Positions 8,049 through 15,304 of a DNA stretch of 26,402 nt are shown here, in pieces. The notes under the pieces are model-generated. The model ran no database searches, had not been told where the DNA came from, and was given only the letters and a program-made list of their open reading frames with translations. Source of the DNA: Pelagihabitans sp037969055. Its GTDB lineage: Bacteria > Bacteroidota > Bacteroidia > Flavobacteriales > Flavobacteriaceae. The DNA lies in NCBI GenBank assembly GCA_037969055.1, contig JBBKWR010000132.1:1-26402 (forward strand), given 5' to 3'. Every line of letters begins with the position of its first letter. Within the stretch, counting starts at the first letter, position 1. Position numbers and translations under genes: made by a program.

Positions 8049-8846
8049 CTATTCTTTTGAATCATCTGTTTTTTTATCTGACCCTGCCGCCTTATCATCA
8101 TCGGCTTTTGATTTTGTCGCCACTTTTTTATCAGTGTCGGCCTTTGGTTCAGCTTTTTCAGTCGTATCGGCCTTAGCTGTTACGTCCACATCTTTCTTTG
8201 TATCGGACTTTACCGTTGGATCCGCTTTTTCAGTTGTATCGGCCTTAGCTGTTGCGTCCACATCTTTCTTTGTATCGGCCTTTACCTTTGGTTCAGCTTT
8301 TTCATTGGTATCTGCTTTTGCTTTTACATCCGCCTTAACTTCTGCATCGGCCTTTTCCCCTTCTTTGGACGTTGGAACAGGCACCGGTGCTATTTCTGCT
8401 TTGGCGCCGCTACCCCTTCTACTTCTTCGGGTCGTCTTTTTCTTAGGTTTGTCAGCATTGTAAATTTCGTTGAAATCTACCAGTTCGATCATGGCCATAT
8501 CGGCATTATCTCCCAAACGATTTCCCAATTTGATGATACGTGTATATCCTCCTGGTCTTTCGCCCACTTTTTCAGCAACTGCACTGAACAATTCTGTTAC
8601 CGCATATTTGTCCCTAAGATTTTGGAAAACGATTCGCCTATTGTGCGTCCCTTTCTCTGTAGTCTGGTTATTTTCTGCCTTAGATTTCGTAATCAAGGGC
8701 TCCACAAACTGTCTCAACGCCTTGGCTTTCGCTACAGTGGTATTAATTCTCTTATGTTCGATCAAGGAACAGGCCATATTGGCCAACATGGCTTTTCTAT
8801 GGGCCGTCTTTCTTCCTAAATGATTGACTTTTTTACCGTGTCTCAT
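8049..8846 (-). CDS. rplQ: Ribosomal protein L17 with a long repetitive C-terminal tail
   Basis: Large-subunit protein bL17. Residues 1 to about 128 are the normal L17 core, beginning MRHGKKVNHLGRKTAHRKAM and including GERPGGYTRIIKLGNRLGD. A typical bacterial L17 ends near there (E. coli, 127 residues). This one has 265 residues. The extra 135 are an Ala/Lys/Asp/Glu/Thr-rich tail, almost free of hydrophobic or aromatic residues, probably disordered and probably exposed on the ribosome surface. Residues 177-242 are nearly three copies of a 24-residue unit (KADT-EKA-P--K-DTKKDVD--A). It is the last gene of the superoperon, 53 bp after rpoA. The core is certain; no function can be assigned to the tail. 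Confidence 0.95.
   Translation of the reverse strand: MRHGKKVNHLGRKTAHRKAMLANMACSLIEHKRINTTVAKAKALRQFVEPLITKSKAENNQTTEKGTHNRRIVFQNLRDKYAVTELFSAVAEKVGERPGGYTRIIKLGNRLGDNADMAMIELVDFNEIYNADKPKKKTTRRSRRGSGAKAEIAPVPVPTSKEGEKADAEVKADVKAKADTNEKAEPKVKADTKKDVDATAKADTTEKADPTVKSDTKKDVDVTAKADTTEKAEPKADTDKKVATKSKADDDKAAGSDKKTDDSKE
8121..8318 (-). repeat. 72-bp in-frame tandem repeat in rplQ
   Basis: Three tandem copies lie inside the L17 tail: 8247-8318 and 8175-8246 are full 72-bp units, and 8121-8174 is a shortened third. The marker GCTTTTTCA on the plus strand recurs at 8152, 8224 and 8296, exactly 72 bp apart. Copies 2 and 3 are nearly identical at the DNA level while copy 1 is more diverged, which suggests recent in-frame duplication. 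Confidence 0.92.
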
Positions 8847-8899
8847 TATCTTTTATTTTGTCTTCCTTGTCAGGGATTCTCCCATCCAATAGAAGCAAA

Positions 8900-9892
8900 T
8901 TAATCTTTATCCAATTTATATTTTGAAAGGTCCATTCCAAAACTTAGACCTTTATTGATGACCAATTCTTCTAACTCGGTCAACGATTTTTTACCAAAGT
9001 TTCTAAACTTCATCAAATCATTTTTGTTGAAAGAAACCAAATCACCCAAAGTATCCACTTCAGCAGCTTTTAAACAGTTCAAGGCACGAACCGATAGGTC
9101 CATATCTACCAACTTTGTCTTCAATAACTGTCGCATGTGCAATGACTCCTCATCATAGGTCTCGGTCTGCGCAATTTCATCGGCTTCCAAAGTAATGCGC
9201 TCATCTGAGAACAACATAAAGTGGTGGATCAACACCTTGGCGCCCTCAGTAAGAGCATCTTTTGGATGAATTGAACCATCGGTTTCAATTTCAAAAACCA
9301 ATTTTTCATAATCGGTCTTTTGCTCAACCCGAAAGTTCTCGATACTGTACTTTACATTTTTGATCGGGGTAAAGATTGAATCTACCGCAATGGTACCCAT
9401 TGGGGTGCCCGATTTCTTATTTTCTTCAGCGGGAACATAGCCCCTGCCCTTATCGAGGGTTATTTCCATATTGATGCTCACTTTGGCATCCATATTACAG
9501 ATGACCAAATCTGGGTTCAATACTTGATAACCTGAGATGAATTTCTGAAAATCCCCTGCGGTCATTTTATCCTTACCACTTACCGATATGGAAACGGTCT
9601 CCGCTTCGGAATCATCGATCTGTTTCTTGAAACGTACTTGTTTTAGGTTCAGGATAATTTCTGTAACATCCTCGACGACTCCCGGGATCACAGAGAACTC
9701 ATGCTCAACCGAATCTATCCTAACGGATGTGATGGCATGTCCTTCCAATGCGGAAAGCAATACCCTTCTTAAAGCGTTCCCAACAGTTAATCCATAACCA
9801 GGTTCCAAAGGCCGGAATTCAAACTTCCCTTTGAAATCAGAGGAATCGATCATTATTACTTTATCGGGTTTCTGAAAATTAAATAATGCCAT
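8900..9892 (-). CDS. rpoA: DNA-directed RNA polymerase alpha subunit
   Basis: Alpha subunit, which dimerises to scaffold RNA polymerase assembly and contacts upstream promoter DNA and activators. The 330 residues show the N-terminal assembly domain (about 1-235) with GNALRRVLLSALEGHAI (38-54), a short acidic linker (about 238-255) and the C-terminal helix-hairpin-helix domain (about 258-315). The latter holds LSVRALNCLKAAEV and the NFGKKSLTELEE motif; Arg269 corresponds to the DNA-contacting Arg265 of E. coli. It lies between rpsD (18 bp upstream) and rplQ (53 bp downstream), the standard alpha-operon arrangement. Confidence 0.98.
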   Translation of the reverse strand: MALFNFQKPDKVIMIDSSDFKGKFEFRPLEPGYGLTVGNALRRVLLSALEGHAITSVRIDSVEHEFSVIPGVVEDVTEIILNLKQVRFKKQIDDSEAETVSISVSGKDKMTAGDFQKFISGYQVLNPDLVICNMDAKVSINMEITLDKGRGYVPAEENKKSGTPMGTIAVDSIFTPIKNVKYSIENFRVEQKTDYEKLVFEIETDGSIHPKDALTEGAKVLIHHFMLFSDERITLEADEIAQTETYDEESLHMRQLLKTKLVDMDLSVRALNCLKAAEVDTLGDLVSFNKNDLMKFRNFGKKSLTELEELVINKGLSFGMDLSKYKLDKD

Positions 9893-9910
9893 AATTGGAT
9901 CTGTGTTGGT

Positions 9911-10516
9911 TTATTTAGAGTATAACTCGACGATTAATTGTTCTTTGATGTTTTCCGGAATCTGAATTCTTTCCGGAATCGAAACATAAGTTCCTTCCAT
10001 TTTCGATGGATTCCAGGTTATCCATTCGTAAACACTACTATTGCCCGAGAGCGAATCGTTAATTGCCTGAACGGATTTGGATTTTTCACGCACCCCGATA
10101 ACGTCTCCTGCTTTTAAGGAGTAGGATGGAATGTTCACCAGTTCGCCATTGACGGTAATATGCCTGTGGGAAACCAATTGTCTTGCGCCCCTTCTAGACG
10201 GGGAAATGCCCATGCGGTATACCACATTGTCTAATCGGGATTCGCAAAATTGAAGAAGCACCTCACCGGTTACCCCTTTGCTCCTATTGGCCCTGCCGAA
10301 CAAGTTTCGAAATTGCTTTTCCAAAATACCATAGGTGTATTTTGCTTTTTGCTTTTCCATTAACTGGATGGAATATTCTGACTGTTTTCCACGACGCCTG
10401 CTTTGTCCGTGTTGTCCTGGGGGATAGCTCTTTTTTTCAAAGGCTTTGTCCTCCCCATATATCGCCTCTCCGAATTTACGGGCGATCTTACTAGTTGGTC
10501 CTGTATATCTTGCCAT
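9911..10516 (-). CDS. rpsD: Ribosomal protein S4
   Basis: Small-subunit protein uS4, a primary 16S rRNA binder that nucleates assembly of the 30S body. The 201-residue protein starts MARYTGPTSKIARKFGE and has the basic YPPGQHGQSRRRGKQSEY segment. It lacks the N-terminal zinc cysteines found in some S4 proteins. The S4 RNA-binding domain (about 90-155) contains ESRLDNVVYRMGI and RQLVSHRHITVNG. In many bacteria S4 represses its own operon; no such site is visible here. It lies 87 bp downstream of rpsK, across a hairpin-forming spacer. Confidence 0.97.
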   Translation of the reverse strand: MARYTGPTSKIARKFGEAIYGEDKAFEKKSYPPGQHGQSRRRGKQSEYSIQLMEKQKAKYTYGILEKQFRNLFGRANRSKGVTGEVLLQFCESRLDNVVYRMGISPSRRGARQLVSHRHITVNGELVNIPSYSLKAGDVIGVREKSKSVQAINDSLSGNSSVYEWITWNPSKMEGTYVSIPERIQIPENIKEQLIVELYSK

Positions 10517-10529
10517 TTTCTTTTGGTTA

Positions 10530-10582
10530 GAAGTGTGATTATGAATTAAGGCTTATCCTTCGATAATCGTTAACTACACTTC
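10530..10582 (-). repeat. Imperfect inverted repeat with 7-bp periodicity, rpsK/rpsD spacer
   Basis: In the 87-bp rpsK-rpsD spacer, GAAGTGT at 10530-10536 is complementary to ACACTTC at 10576-10582. The centre AAGG-CTTAT-CCTT (10548-10560) forms the tip. Between them the left arm reads GTGATTA, TGAATTA, AGGCTTA. The right arm, reverse-complemented, contains GTAGTTA and ACGATTA, so TTA recurs every 7 bp on both sides. The copy is more decayed than those at rpsM/rpsK and rpsJ/rplC. Confidence 0.55.
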
Positions 10583-10603
10583 GATTGAAATATAAATAAA
10601 TGA

Positions 10604-10996
10604 TTAAACTCTTCTTCTCTTTGGAGGCCTGCAACCATTATGCGGCATCGGGGTAACATCTATGATTTCTGTTACTTCTATGCCTGAATTATGAATGGAC
10701 CTTATAGCGGATTCCCGACCATTACCTGGCCCTTTAACATATACCTTCACCTTACGGAGTCCGGCCTCATGTGCTACCTTGGAACAGTCTTCAGCGGCAA
10801 TCTGGGCAGCATAGGGCGTGTTCTTTTTTGAACCTCTAAATCCCATTTTACCAGCAGAGGACCAAGAGATCACATCGCCTTTCTTATTGGTCAAGGAGAT
10901 TATGATATTGTTGAACGAAGCGGTAACATGTGCCTCTCCGACAGATTCGATGATCACCTTACGCTTTTTCGTTGCTTTTGGATTTGACTTTGCCAT
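10604..10996 (-). CDS. rpsK: Ribosomal protein S11
   Basis: Small-subunit protein uS11 of the platform, near the mRNA exit and E site. The 130-residue length is normal. Conserved stretches are SFNNIIISLTNKKGDVISWSSAGKMGFRGSKKNTPYAAQ (broadly 27-65), KGPGNGRESAIRS (88-100) and the basic C-terminus PHNGCRPPKRRRV. Asn120-Gly121 in that tail is the position that forms isoaspartate in E. coli S11. The gene is set off by long spacers on both sides (106 bp from rpsM, 87 bp to rpsD), both filled with heptad-repeat elements. Confidence 0.98.
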   Translation of the reverse strand: MAKSNPKATKKRKVIIESVGEAHVTASFNNIIISLTNKKGDVISWSSAGKMGFRGSKKNTPYAAQIAAEDCSKVAHEAGLRKVKVYVKGPGNGRESAIRSIHNSGIEVTEIIDVTPMPHNGCRPPKRRRV

Positions 10997-11003
10997 ATCT
11001 TAA

Positions 11004-11098
11004 TTAGTATTTAGTATCTCGTATTAAGTAGTTAGTACTTTGTTACACATTGGAATTTCCAATTTACTTGATACTTTGTACTCAGTACTTGGTACTAT
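11004..11098 (-). repeat. Inverted pair of heptad arrays around a palindrome, rpsM/rpsK spacer
   Basis: This is the clearest heptad element and fills almost all of the 106-bp spacer. The left array, 11004-11045, reads TTAGTAT, TTAGTAT, CTCGTAT, TAAGTAG, TTAGTAC, TTTGTTA (consensus nnAGTAn). The centre, 11049-11063, is the perfect 15-bp palindrome ATTGGAATTTCCAAT. The right array, 11064-11098, reads TTACTTG, ATACTTT, GTACTCA, GTACTTG, GTACTAT (consensus nTACTnn), the reverse complement of the left consensus. Many mismatches between the arms become G-U pairs in RNA, so the transcript could form a long imperfect hairpin. Confidence 0.85.
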
Positions 11099-11102
11099 TT
11101 TA

Positions 11103-11477
11103 TTATTTGGTCGCTTTCTTTTTGTTGGCGACGGTTTTTCTCTTTCCTTTTCTTGTCCTAGAATTGTTCTTGGTACGTTGGCCCCTTAAAGGCAGACCAG
11201 ATCTATGGCGTATGCCCCTGTAACAACCAATATCCATCAATCGTTTGATGTTCAATTGGGTCTCGGAGCGCAATTCTCCCTCAATGGTATAAGAACCAGC
11301 CGCATCCCGGATACGTCCGATTTCATCATCGCTCCAATCAGATACTTTGGTATCCTCGCTTACCTTTGCAATTGCCAATATCTCCTTGGCCCGACTTTTA
11401 CCGATGCCAAAAATATAGGTCAGGGCGATCACGCCTCTTTTCTGTTTTGGTATATCTATACCTGCGATTCTTGCCAT
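11103..11477 (-). CDS. rpsM: Ribosomal protein S13
   Basis: Small-subunit head protein uS13, which forms intersubunit bridges and contacts the P-site tRNA through its basic tail. The 124-residue protein starts MARIAGIDIPKQKRGVIALT. It has the helix-hairpin-helix IFGIGKSRAKEIL, the signature CYRGIRHRSGLPLRGQRTKNN and a Lys-rich C-terminus. rpmJ ends 2 bp upstream, so the two are translated together. An AAGGAT before the start is just the end of rpmJ and need not act as a ribosome-binding site. Confidence 0.98.
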   Translation of the reverse strand: MARIAGIDIPKQKRGVIALTYIFGIGKSRAKEILAIAKVSEDTKVSDWSDDEIGRIRDAAGSYTIEGELRSETQLNIKRLMDIGCYRGIRHRSGLPLRGQRTKNNSRTRKGKRKTVANKKKATK

Positions 11478-11479
11478 AA

Positions 11480-11596
11480 TTATCCTTGTCTTTGTTTAAA
11501 TCTAGGATTCTTTTTGTTGATTACGTACAACCTGCCCTTTCTGCGAACAATCTTGCAGTCGGCGCTTCTTTTCTTTATTGATGCTCTAACTTTCAT
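11480..11596 (-). CDS. rpmJ: Ribosomal protein L36, zinc-less form
   Basis: This 38-residue protein begins MKVRASIKKRSADCKIVRRK and ends NKKNPRFKQRQG, an unmistakable bL36. It sits near the peptidyl-transferase region of the large subunit. The ordinary protein binds zinc with a Cys-x2-Cys...Cys-x4-His set at positions 11, 14, 27 and 32. Here only Cys14 remains; the others are Ser11, Asn27 and Arg32, so zinc binding is lost. Zinc-less L36 is common in this phylum. It lies 9 bp after infA and 2 bp before rpsM, the standard neighbours. Confidence 0.97.
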   Translation of the reverse strand: MKVRASIKKRSADCKIVRRKGRLYVINKKNPRFKQRQG

Positions 11597-11605
11597 CTCT
11601 TTAAC

Positions 11606-11821
11606 TTAATATCTATATGTAATTCTTGCTTTGGACAAATCATACGGACTCATCTCTAATTTTACTTTGTCCCCTGGAAGCAATTTGATATAATGCATTC
11701 TCATTTTTCCTGAGATATGCGCAGTCACCACATGTCCGTTTTCGAGTTCAACCCGAAACATGGCATTTGATAACGCCTCTATGATGCTTCCATCTTGTTC
11801 TATTGCCGCCTGTTTGGCCAT
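11606..11821 (-). CDS. infA: Translation initiation factor IF-1
   Basis: This 71-residue S1-like OB-fold protein binds the 30S A site during initiation together with IF-2 and IF-3. Conserved segments are MFRVELENGHVVTAHISGKMR (around 21-41), IKLLPGDKVKLEMSPYDLSKARITYR and the typical basic end. It follows secY after only 3 bp. In many bacteria map (methionine aminopeptidase), and often adk, stand between secY and infA; both are absent here. Confidence 0.98.
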   Translation of the reverse strand: MAKQAAIEQDGSIIEALSNAMFRVELENGHVVTAHISGKMRMHYIKLLPGDKVKLEMSPYDLSKARITYRY

Positions 11822-11824
11822 ATG

Positions 11825-13168
11825 TTATGCTACTTTTCTATTTTTACCACTCTTCATCAATCCGTCATAATGCCTGTTCAACAAATAAGCGTTTACCTGT
11901 TGTACGGTGTCGATCGCGACCCCGACCATAATCAGGAGCGAGGTACCCCCGTAAAACAATGCCCAACCAGATTGTACCCCCATTAATTTCACCACAACGG
12001 CTGGTAATATGGCCAATAGTGCTAAAAATACGGAGCCCGGAAGGGTAATCAAAGACATTATCTTATCTAAGAAATCTCCTGTTTCCTTCCCCGGTCGAAC
12101 CCCAGGTATAAAACCCCCACTTCTTTTTAGATCATCGGCCATCTTGTTGGTGGGTACGGTGATCGCTGTGTAGAAATAGGTAAAAACAATTATCAAGAAT
12201 GCGAACAACAAATTATAGGCCCATCCAAAAATATCCGCGAACTGTACTTGGATCCATTGTCCTGCTGCCGTTTCATTGAATGCACTTCCAATAAGTCCAG
12301 GTACGAACATGATCGCCTGGGCAAAGATGATCGGCATTACCCCAGAAGCATTCAATTTCAAAGGTATATATTGCCTAGACCCCATAATATTTTTTTCATA
12401 TCCCCCAGAGGCTGTCCTTCTTGCGTATTGGACAGGTATTTGTCTCGTGGCCATGACCAAAAGAACACATGCAAGGATTACGAGGAACCAAACGATAATT
12501 TCTACCAAAATAAGCATCAAGCCACCACTGTTGTTTACGGTTCTAGATATAAATTCCTGAACGAATGATTGGGGCATTCCTGCAATAATACCAATCATAA
12601 TCAACAATGATATCCCATTCCCGATTCCCTTGTCCGTAATCTTTTCCCCCAGCCACATTGCAAAAACACAACCTGTTACAAGAATGATCACCGCTGGAAT
12701 CATAAAATCCAATCCTTTCCCCATTAGGAATGCACTGTCCTGAACTCCGAAAGCACCTAAACCGTATAAATAGGCAGGAGCTTGGACAATACAGATTCCA
12801 ATGGTAAGCCATCGGGTAATCTGGTTGATCGTTTTACGACCGCTTTCTCCCTCTTTTTGCAATTTCTGAAGATAGGGTATCGCGATACCCATCAACTGTA
12901 CTACAATGGAGGCAGAAATATAGGGCATGATCCCCAATGCAAAAATCGAGACATTGGAAAAGGCCCCGCCTGTAAAGGCATTCAAAAGACCAAAAATTCC
13001 TTGGTCGGTGCTTGATTCCAACTCCGCCAACTGCTCTGAATCGATTCCCGGAAGTACGATCTGACAACCAAGCCTGTACACTAATAACAAGCTCAAGGTA
13101 ATCAAAACCCTGTTTCTCAGTTCTTCAATTTTCCAGATGTTGGATATGGTCTCTAAAAATTTCTTCAT
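11825..13168 (-). CDS. secY: Preprotein translocase channel subunit SecY
   Basis: Channel of the SecYEG translocon in the inner membrane, which exports unfolded proteins with SecA and inserts membrane proteins. At 447 residues it has the usual size and about ten hydrophobic helices, including ITLSLLLVYRLGCQIVLPG near the N-terminus. Conserved elements are GGAFSNVSIFALGIMPYISASI (plug and helix 2), the loop GESGRKTINQITRW, KGIGNGISLLIM, and the cytoplasmic loop YARRTASGGYE followed by QYIPLKLNASGVMPIIFA. It is co-transcribed with rplO (13 bp) and infA (3 bp), as in other spc operons. Confidence 0.98.
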   Translation of the reverse strand: MKKFLETISNIWKIEELRNRVLITLSLLLVYRLGCQIVLPGIDSEQLAELESSTDQGIFGLLNAFTGGAFSNVSIFALGIMPYISASIVVQLMGIAIPYLQKLQKEGESGRKTINQITRWLTIGICIVQAPAYLYGLGAFGVQDSAFLMGKGLDFMIPAVIILVTGCVFAMWLGEKITDKGIGNGISLLIMIGIIAGMPQSFVQEFISRTVNNSGGLMLILVEIIVWFLVILACVLLVMATRQIPVQYARRTASGGYEKNIMGSRQYIPLKLNASGVMPIIFAQAIMFVPGLIGSAFNETAAGQWIQVQFADIFGWAYNLLFAFLIIVFTYFYTAITVPTNKMADDLKRSGGFIPGVRPGKETGDFLDKIMSLITLPGSVFLALLAILPAVVVKLMGVQSGWALFYGGTSLLIMVGVAIDTVQQVNAYLLNRHYDGLMKSGKNRKVA

Positions 13169-13181
13169 AGTGTTGACTGGC

Positions 13182-13634
13182 TTATAAACTTATCGCCTCA
13201 CCTCCGGCAGCTTCTATGGCCGCTTTGGCACTGGTGGTAAATTTATGCACAGTAATCTTTAAGGCTGACTTTAATTCGCCGTCTCCCAATATCTTAACGA
13301 GGTCTGACTTTCGTGCCAACCTGTTCTCCACGAGCGTTTCTAGGGTAACTGTATCCTTGATCACTTTTTTATCAACCAATTCTTGTAGGGTTCCAATATT
13401 GATCCCTTGATAATCTTTTCGGTTGATGTTGGTAAAACCAAACTTGGGAACACGTCGTTGTAAAGGCATCTGACCTCCTTCAAATCCGATCTTTTTTGAA
13501 TAACCAGATCTTGATTTGGCCCCTTTGTGCCCTCTTGTGGCTGTCCCGCCTTTGCCAGAACCTTGGCCCCGTCCTATTGTCTTTCCCGCTTTATTGGAAG
13601 CACCTTCAGCTGGTTTCAGATTACTTAAATTCAT
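13182..13634 (-). CDS. rplO: Ribosomal protein L15
   Basis: Large-subunit protein uL15, a late-assembly protein that threads a long basic arm into 23S rRNA. The 150 residues include the Gly/Lys-rich N-terminal arm (GKTIGRGQGSGKGGTATRGH, then KSRSGYSKKIGFEGGQMPLQRRVPKFGF) and a globular C-terminal part ending in FTTSAKAAIEAAGGEAISL. It lies 13 bp from both rpmD and secY. Confidence 0.97.
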   Translation of the reverse strand: MNLSNLKPAEGASNKAGKTIGRGQGSGKGGTATRGHKGAKSRSGYSKKIGFEGGQMPLQRRVPKFGFTNINRKDYQGINIGTLQELVDKKVIKDTVTLETLVENRLARKSDLVKILGDGELKSALKITVHKFTTSAKAAIEAAGGEAISL

Positions 13635-13647
13635 TACGCTGTATATA

Positions 13648-13827
13648 TTAAGCTTCTTTTGTAGAAACTAAGTGTTTAACCTTATTGATCATACCAAGAA
13701 TATTAGGGGTATTATCATGTACCACTTCTTGGCCAATTTTCCGTAAGCCTAAAGATGCCAAAACCCTTTTTTGGTTCTGTGGCTTTTTGATACTACTTCG
13801 TACCTGAGTTACTATTATCTTTCCCAT
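13648..13827 (-). CDS. rpmD: Ribosomal protein L30
   Basis: This small large-subunit protein (uL30) has 59 residues. Translating the minus strand from the ATG at 13827 gives MGKIIVTQVRSSIKKPQNQK, then RVLASLGLRKIGQEVVHDNTP and an ILGMINKVKHLV end, the standard bacterial L30 sequence and length. It fills the gap between rpsE (14 bp upstream) and rplO (13 bp downstream), the expected place in an spc operon. Confidence 0.96.
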   Translation of the reverse strand: MGKIIVTQVRSSIKKPQNQKRVLASLGLRKIGQEVVHDNTPNILGMINKVKHLVSTKEA

Positions 13828-13841
13828 AACGCTACTTGTAC

Positions 13842-14366
13842 TTATCCTTTAAAAACTTTGTCTAGTGAAACCCCTCTTTGTCGCGCTATCGTACCAGCGG
13901 AACGTAGCTGCAAAAGTGCATCGAAAGTTGCTTTTACCACATTATGTGGATTTGAAGAACCCTGTGACTTCGACAAAACATCATGCACACCAACTGCTTC
14001 CAATACGGCCCTTACGGCACCACCGGCAATAACGCCGGTACCATGTGAGGCAGGTTGAATATAAACTCGCGCGCCACCAAACTTTCCTTTCTGCTCGTGC
14101 GGAAGGGTATGTACATTCAAAGGAATTCGAATCAAATTCTTTTTTGCATCTTCAATCGCCTTGGCAATGGCAGTTGCAACCTCTTTGGATTTTCCCAAAC
14201 CGTGGCCGACAACACCTTGCGAATCACCAACAACAACAATAGCAGAAAACCCGAAAGCCCTACCACCTTTGGTAACTTTGGTGACACGTTGCACGCCAAC
14301 CAATTTATCTTTTAGTTCCAAACCTCCCGGTTTTACTGTCTCTACGTTTTTGTATTTCTGATACAT
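13842..14366 (-). CDS. rpsE: Ribosomal protein S5
   Basis: Small-subunit protein uS5, which lies by the decoding centre and mRNA entry and affects translational accuracy. It has 174 residues. The N-terminal double-stranded-RNA-binding-like domain has KLVGVQRVTKVTKGGRAFGF and GDSQGVVGHGLGKSKEVATA. The C-terminal domain carries ASHGTGVIAGGAVRAVLEAVGV and SSNPHNVVKATFDAL. It lies between rplR (9 bp) and rpmD (14 bp). Confidence 0.98.
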   Translation of the reverse strand: MYQKYKNVETVKPGGLELKDKLVGVQRVTKVTKGGRAFGFSAIVVVGDSQGVVGHGLGKSKEVATAIAKAIEDAKKNLIRIPLNVHTLPHEQKGKFGGARVYIQPASHGTGVIAGGAVRAVLEAVGVHDVLSKSQGSSNPHNVVKATFDALLQLRSAGTIARQRGVSLDKVFKG

Positions 14367-14375
14367 AAATTTTAT

Positions 14376-14732
14376 TTAGAATTGAAGTCCTGCTTCCCTT
14401 GCTCCTTCGGCCAAAGATTTTACCCTGCCGTGGTAAAGGTTACCGCCCCTATCAAAAGCGACTTTCTCAATGCCCGCTTTTTTTGCTTTTTCGGCAATTG
14501 CCTTTCCAACCAAATTGGCTACCTCTGTCTTTGTTCCCTTGGCTTTTGCCAAAGCCTTGTCACGAGACGAAACAGCTACTAAGGTAGTGCCTTCACGGTC
14601 GTTTATAATCTGGGCATAGATTTCGCTATTGCTCCTGAAAACGGACAACCTCGGACGCTCTTGGGTACCAAAGGAAACCTTTCTGATCCTTTTTCTAATT
14701 CTAGTTTTTCTTTGAATCTTTGACAATCCCAT
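14376..14732 (-). CDS. rplR: Ribosomal protein L18
   Basis: Large-subunit protein uL18, which binds 5S rRNA with L5 to form the central protuberance. The 118-residue protein has RPRLSVFRSNSEIYAQIIND in the first half and the C-terminal signature AFDRGGNLYHGRVKSLAEGA, ending REAGLQF. The N-terminus is strongly basic (KIQRKTRIRKRIRK). It lies 10 bp after rplF and 9 bp before rpsE. Confidence 0.98.
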   Translation of the reverse strand: MGLSKIQRKTRIRKRIRKVSFGTQERPRLSVFRSNSEIYAQIINDREGTTLVAVSSRDKALAKAKGTKTEVANLVGKAIAEKAKKAGIEKVAFDRGGNLYHGRVKSLAEGAREAGLQF

Positions 14733-14742
14733 AATACTGTGA

Positions 14743-15285
14743 TTAAGCTGATTTACCTGCTTTTCTTCTTAATTGCTCACCAACAAACTTGATACCTTTT
14801 CCTTTGTATGGTTCAGGTTTTCGGAATGAACGTATTTTGGCCGCTATGTGACCTACCAACTGTTTATCATGCGATGTTAGTTTGATGGTCGGATTCTTAC
14901 CCTTCTCGGAAGTGGTCGCGACCTTTACTTCCGGGGCAAGATTAAAAATGATATTATGGGAGAAACCCAATGCCAATTCTAATTTCTGCCCTTGGTTGCT
15001 TGCGCGATATCCAACACCTACCAACTCGAGTTCTTTCGTCCATCCTTTAGAGACGCCTTTCACCATGTTCAAAACAAGGGCCCTGTAAAGGCCATGTTTG
15101 GCCTTGTGCTCTTTGGAATCGGATGGCCTGGTTACCCATGCCTGTCCGTCTTCGATCTTAATCGCTACTTCTGAAAAATCCTGGGAAAGTTCCCCCAACT
15201 TGCCCTTAACAACAACAATGCTGTCATTGACTTCAATGGTTACTCCCTCAGGGATCGCAATTGGATTATTACCTATTCTTGACAT
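14743..15285 (-). CDS. rplF: Ribosomal protein L6
   Basis: Large-subunit protein uL6, at the base of the L7/L12 stalk close to the GTPase-factor site. The 180 residues form the usual two related domains. The protein starts MSRIGNNPIAIPEGVTIEV, and the C-terminal half ends with the rRNA-binding signature PEPYKGKGIKFVGEQLRRKAGK. It lies 19 bp after rpsH and 10 bp before rplR. Confidence 0.98.
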   Translation of the reverse strand: MSRIGNNPIAIPEGVTIEVNDSIVVVKGKLGELSQDFSEVAIKIEDGQAWVTRPSDSKEHKAKHGLYRALVLNMVKGVSKGWTKELELVGVGYRASNQGQKLELALGFSHNIIFNLAPEVKVATTSEKGKNPTIKLTSHDKQLVGHIAAKIRSFRKPEPYKGKGIKFVGEQLRRKAGKSA

Positions 15286-15304
15286 TTTCTACTTCTTTCT
15301 GCTG

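Noticed and set aside
8867..8885. GGGATTCTCCC dyad and weak 7-bp pattern in the rpoA/rplQ spacer as a sixth heptad element
   Set aside because: Only two adjacent heptads look alike and there is no complementary array, so it does not meet the pattern seen in the other spacers.
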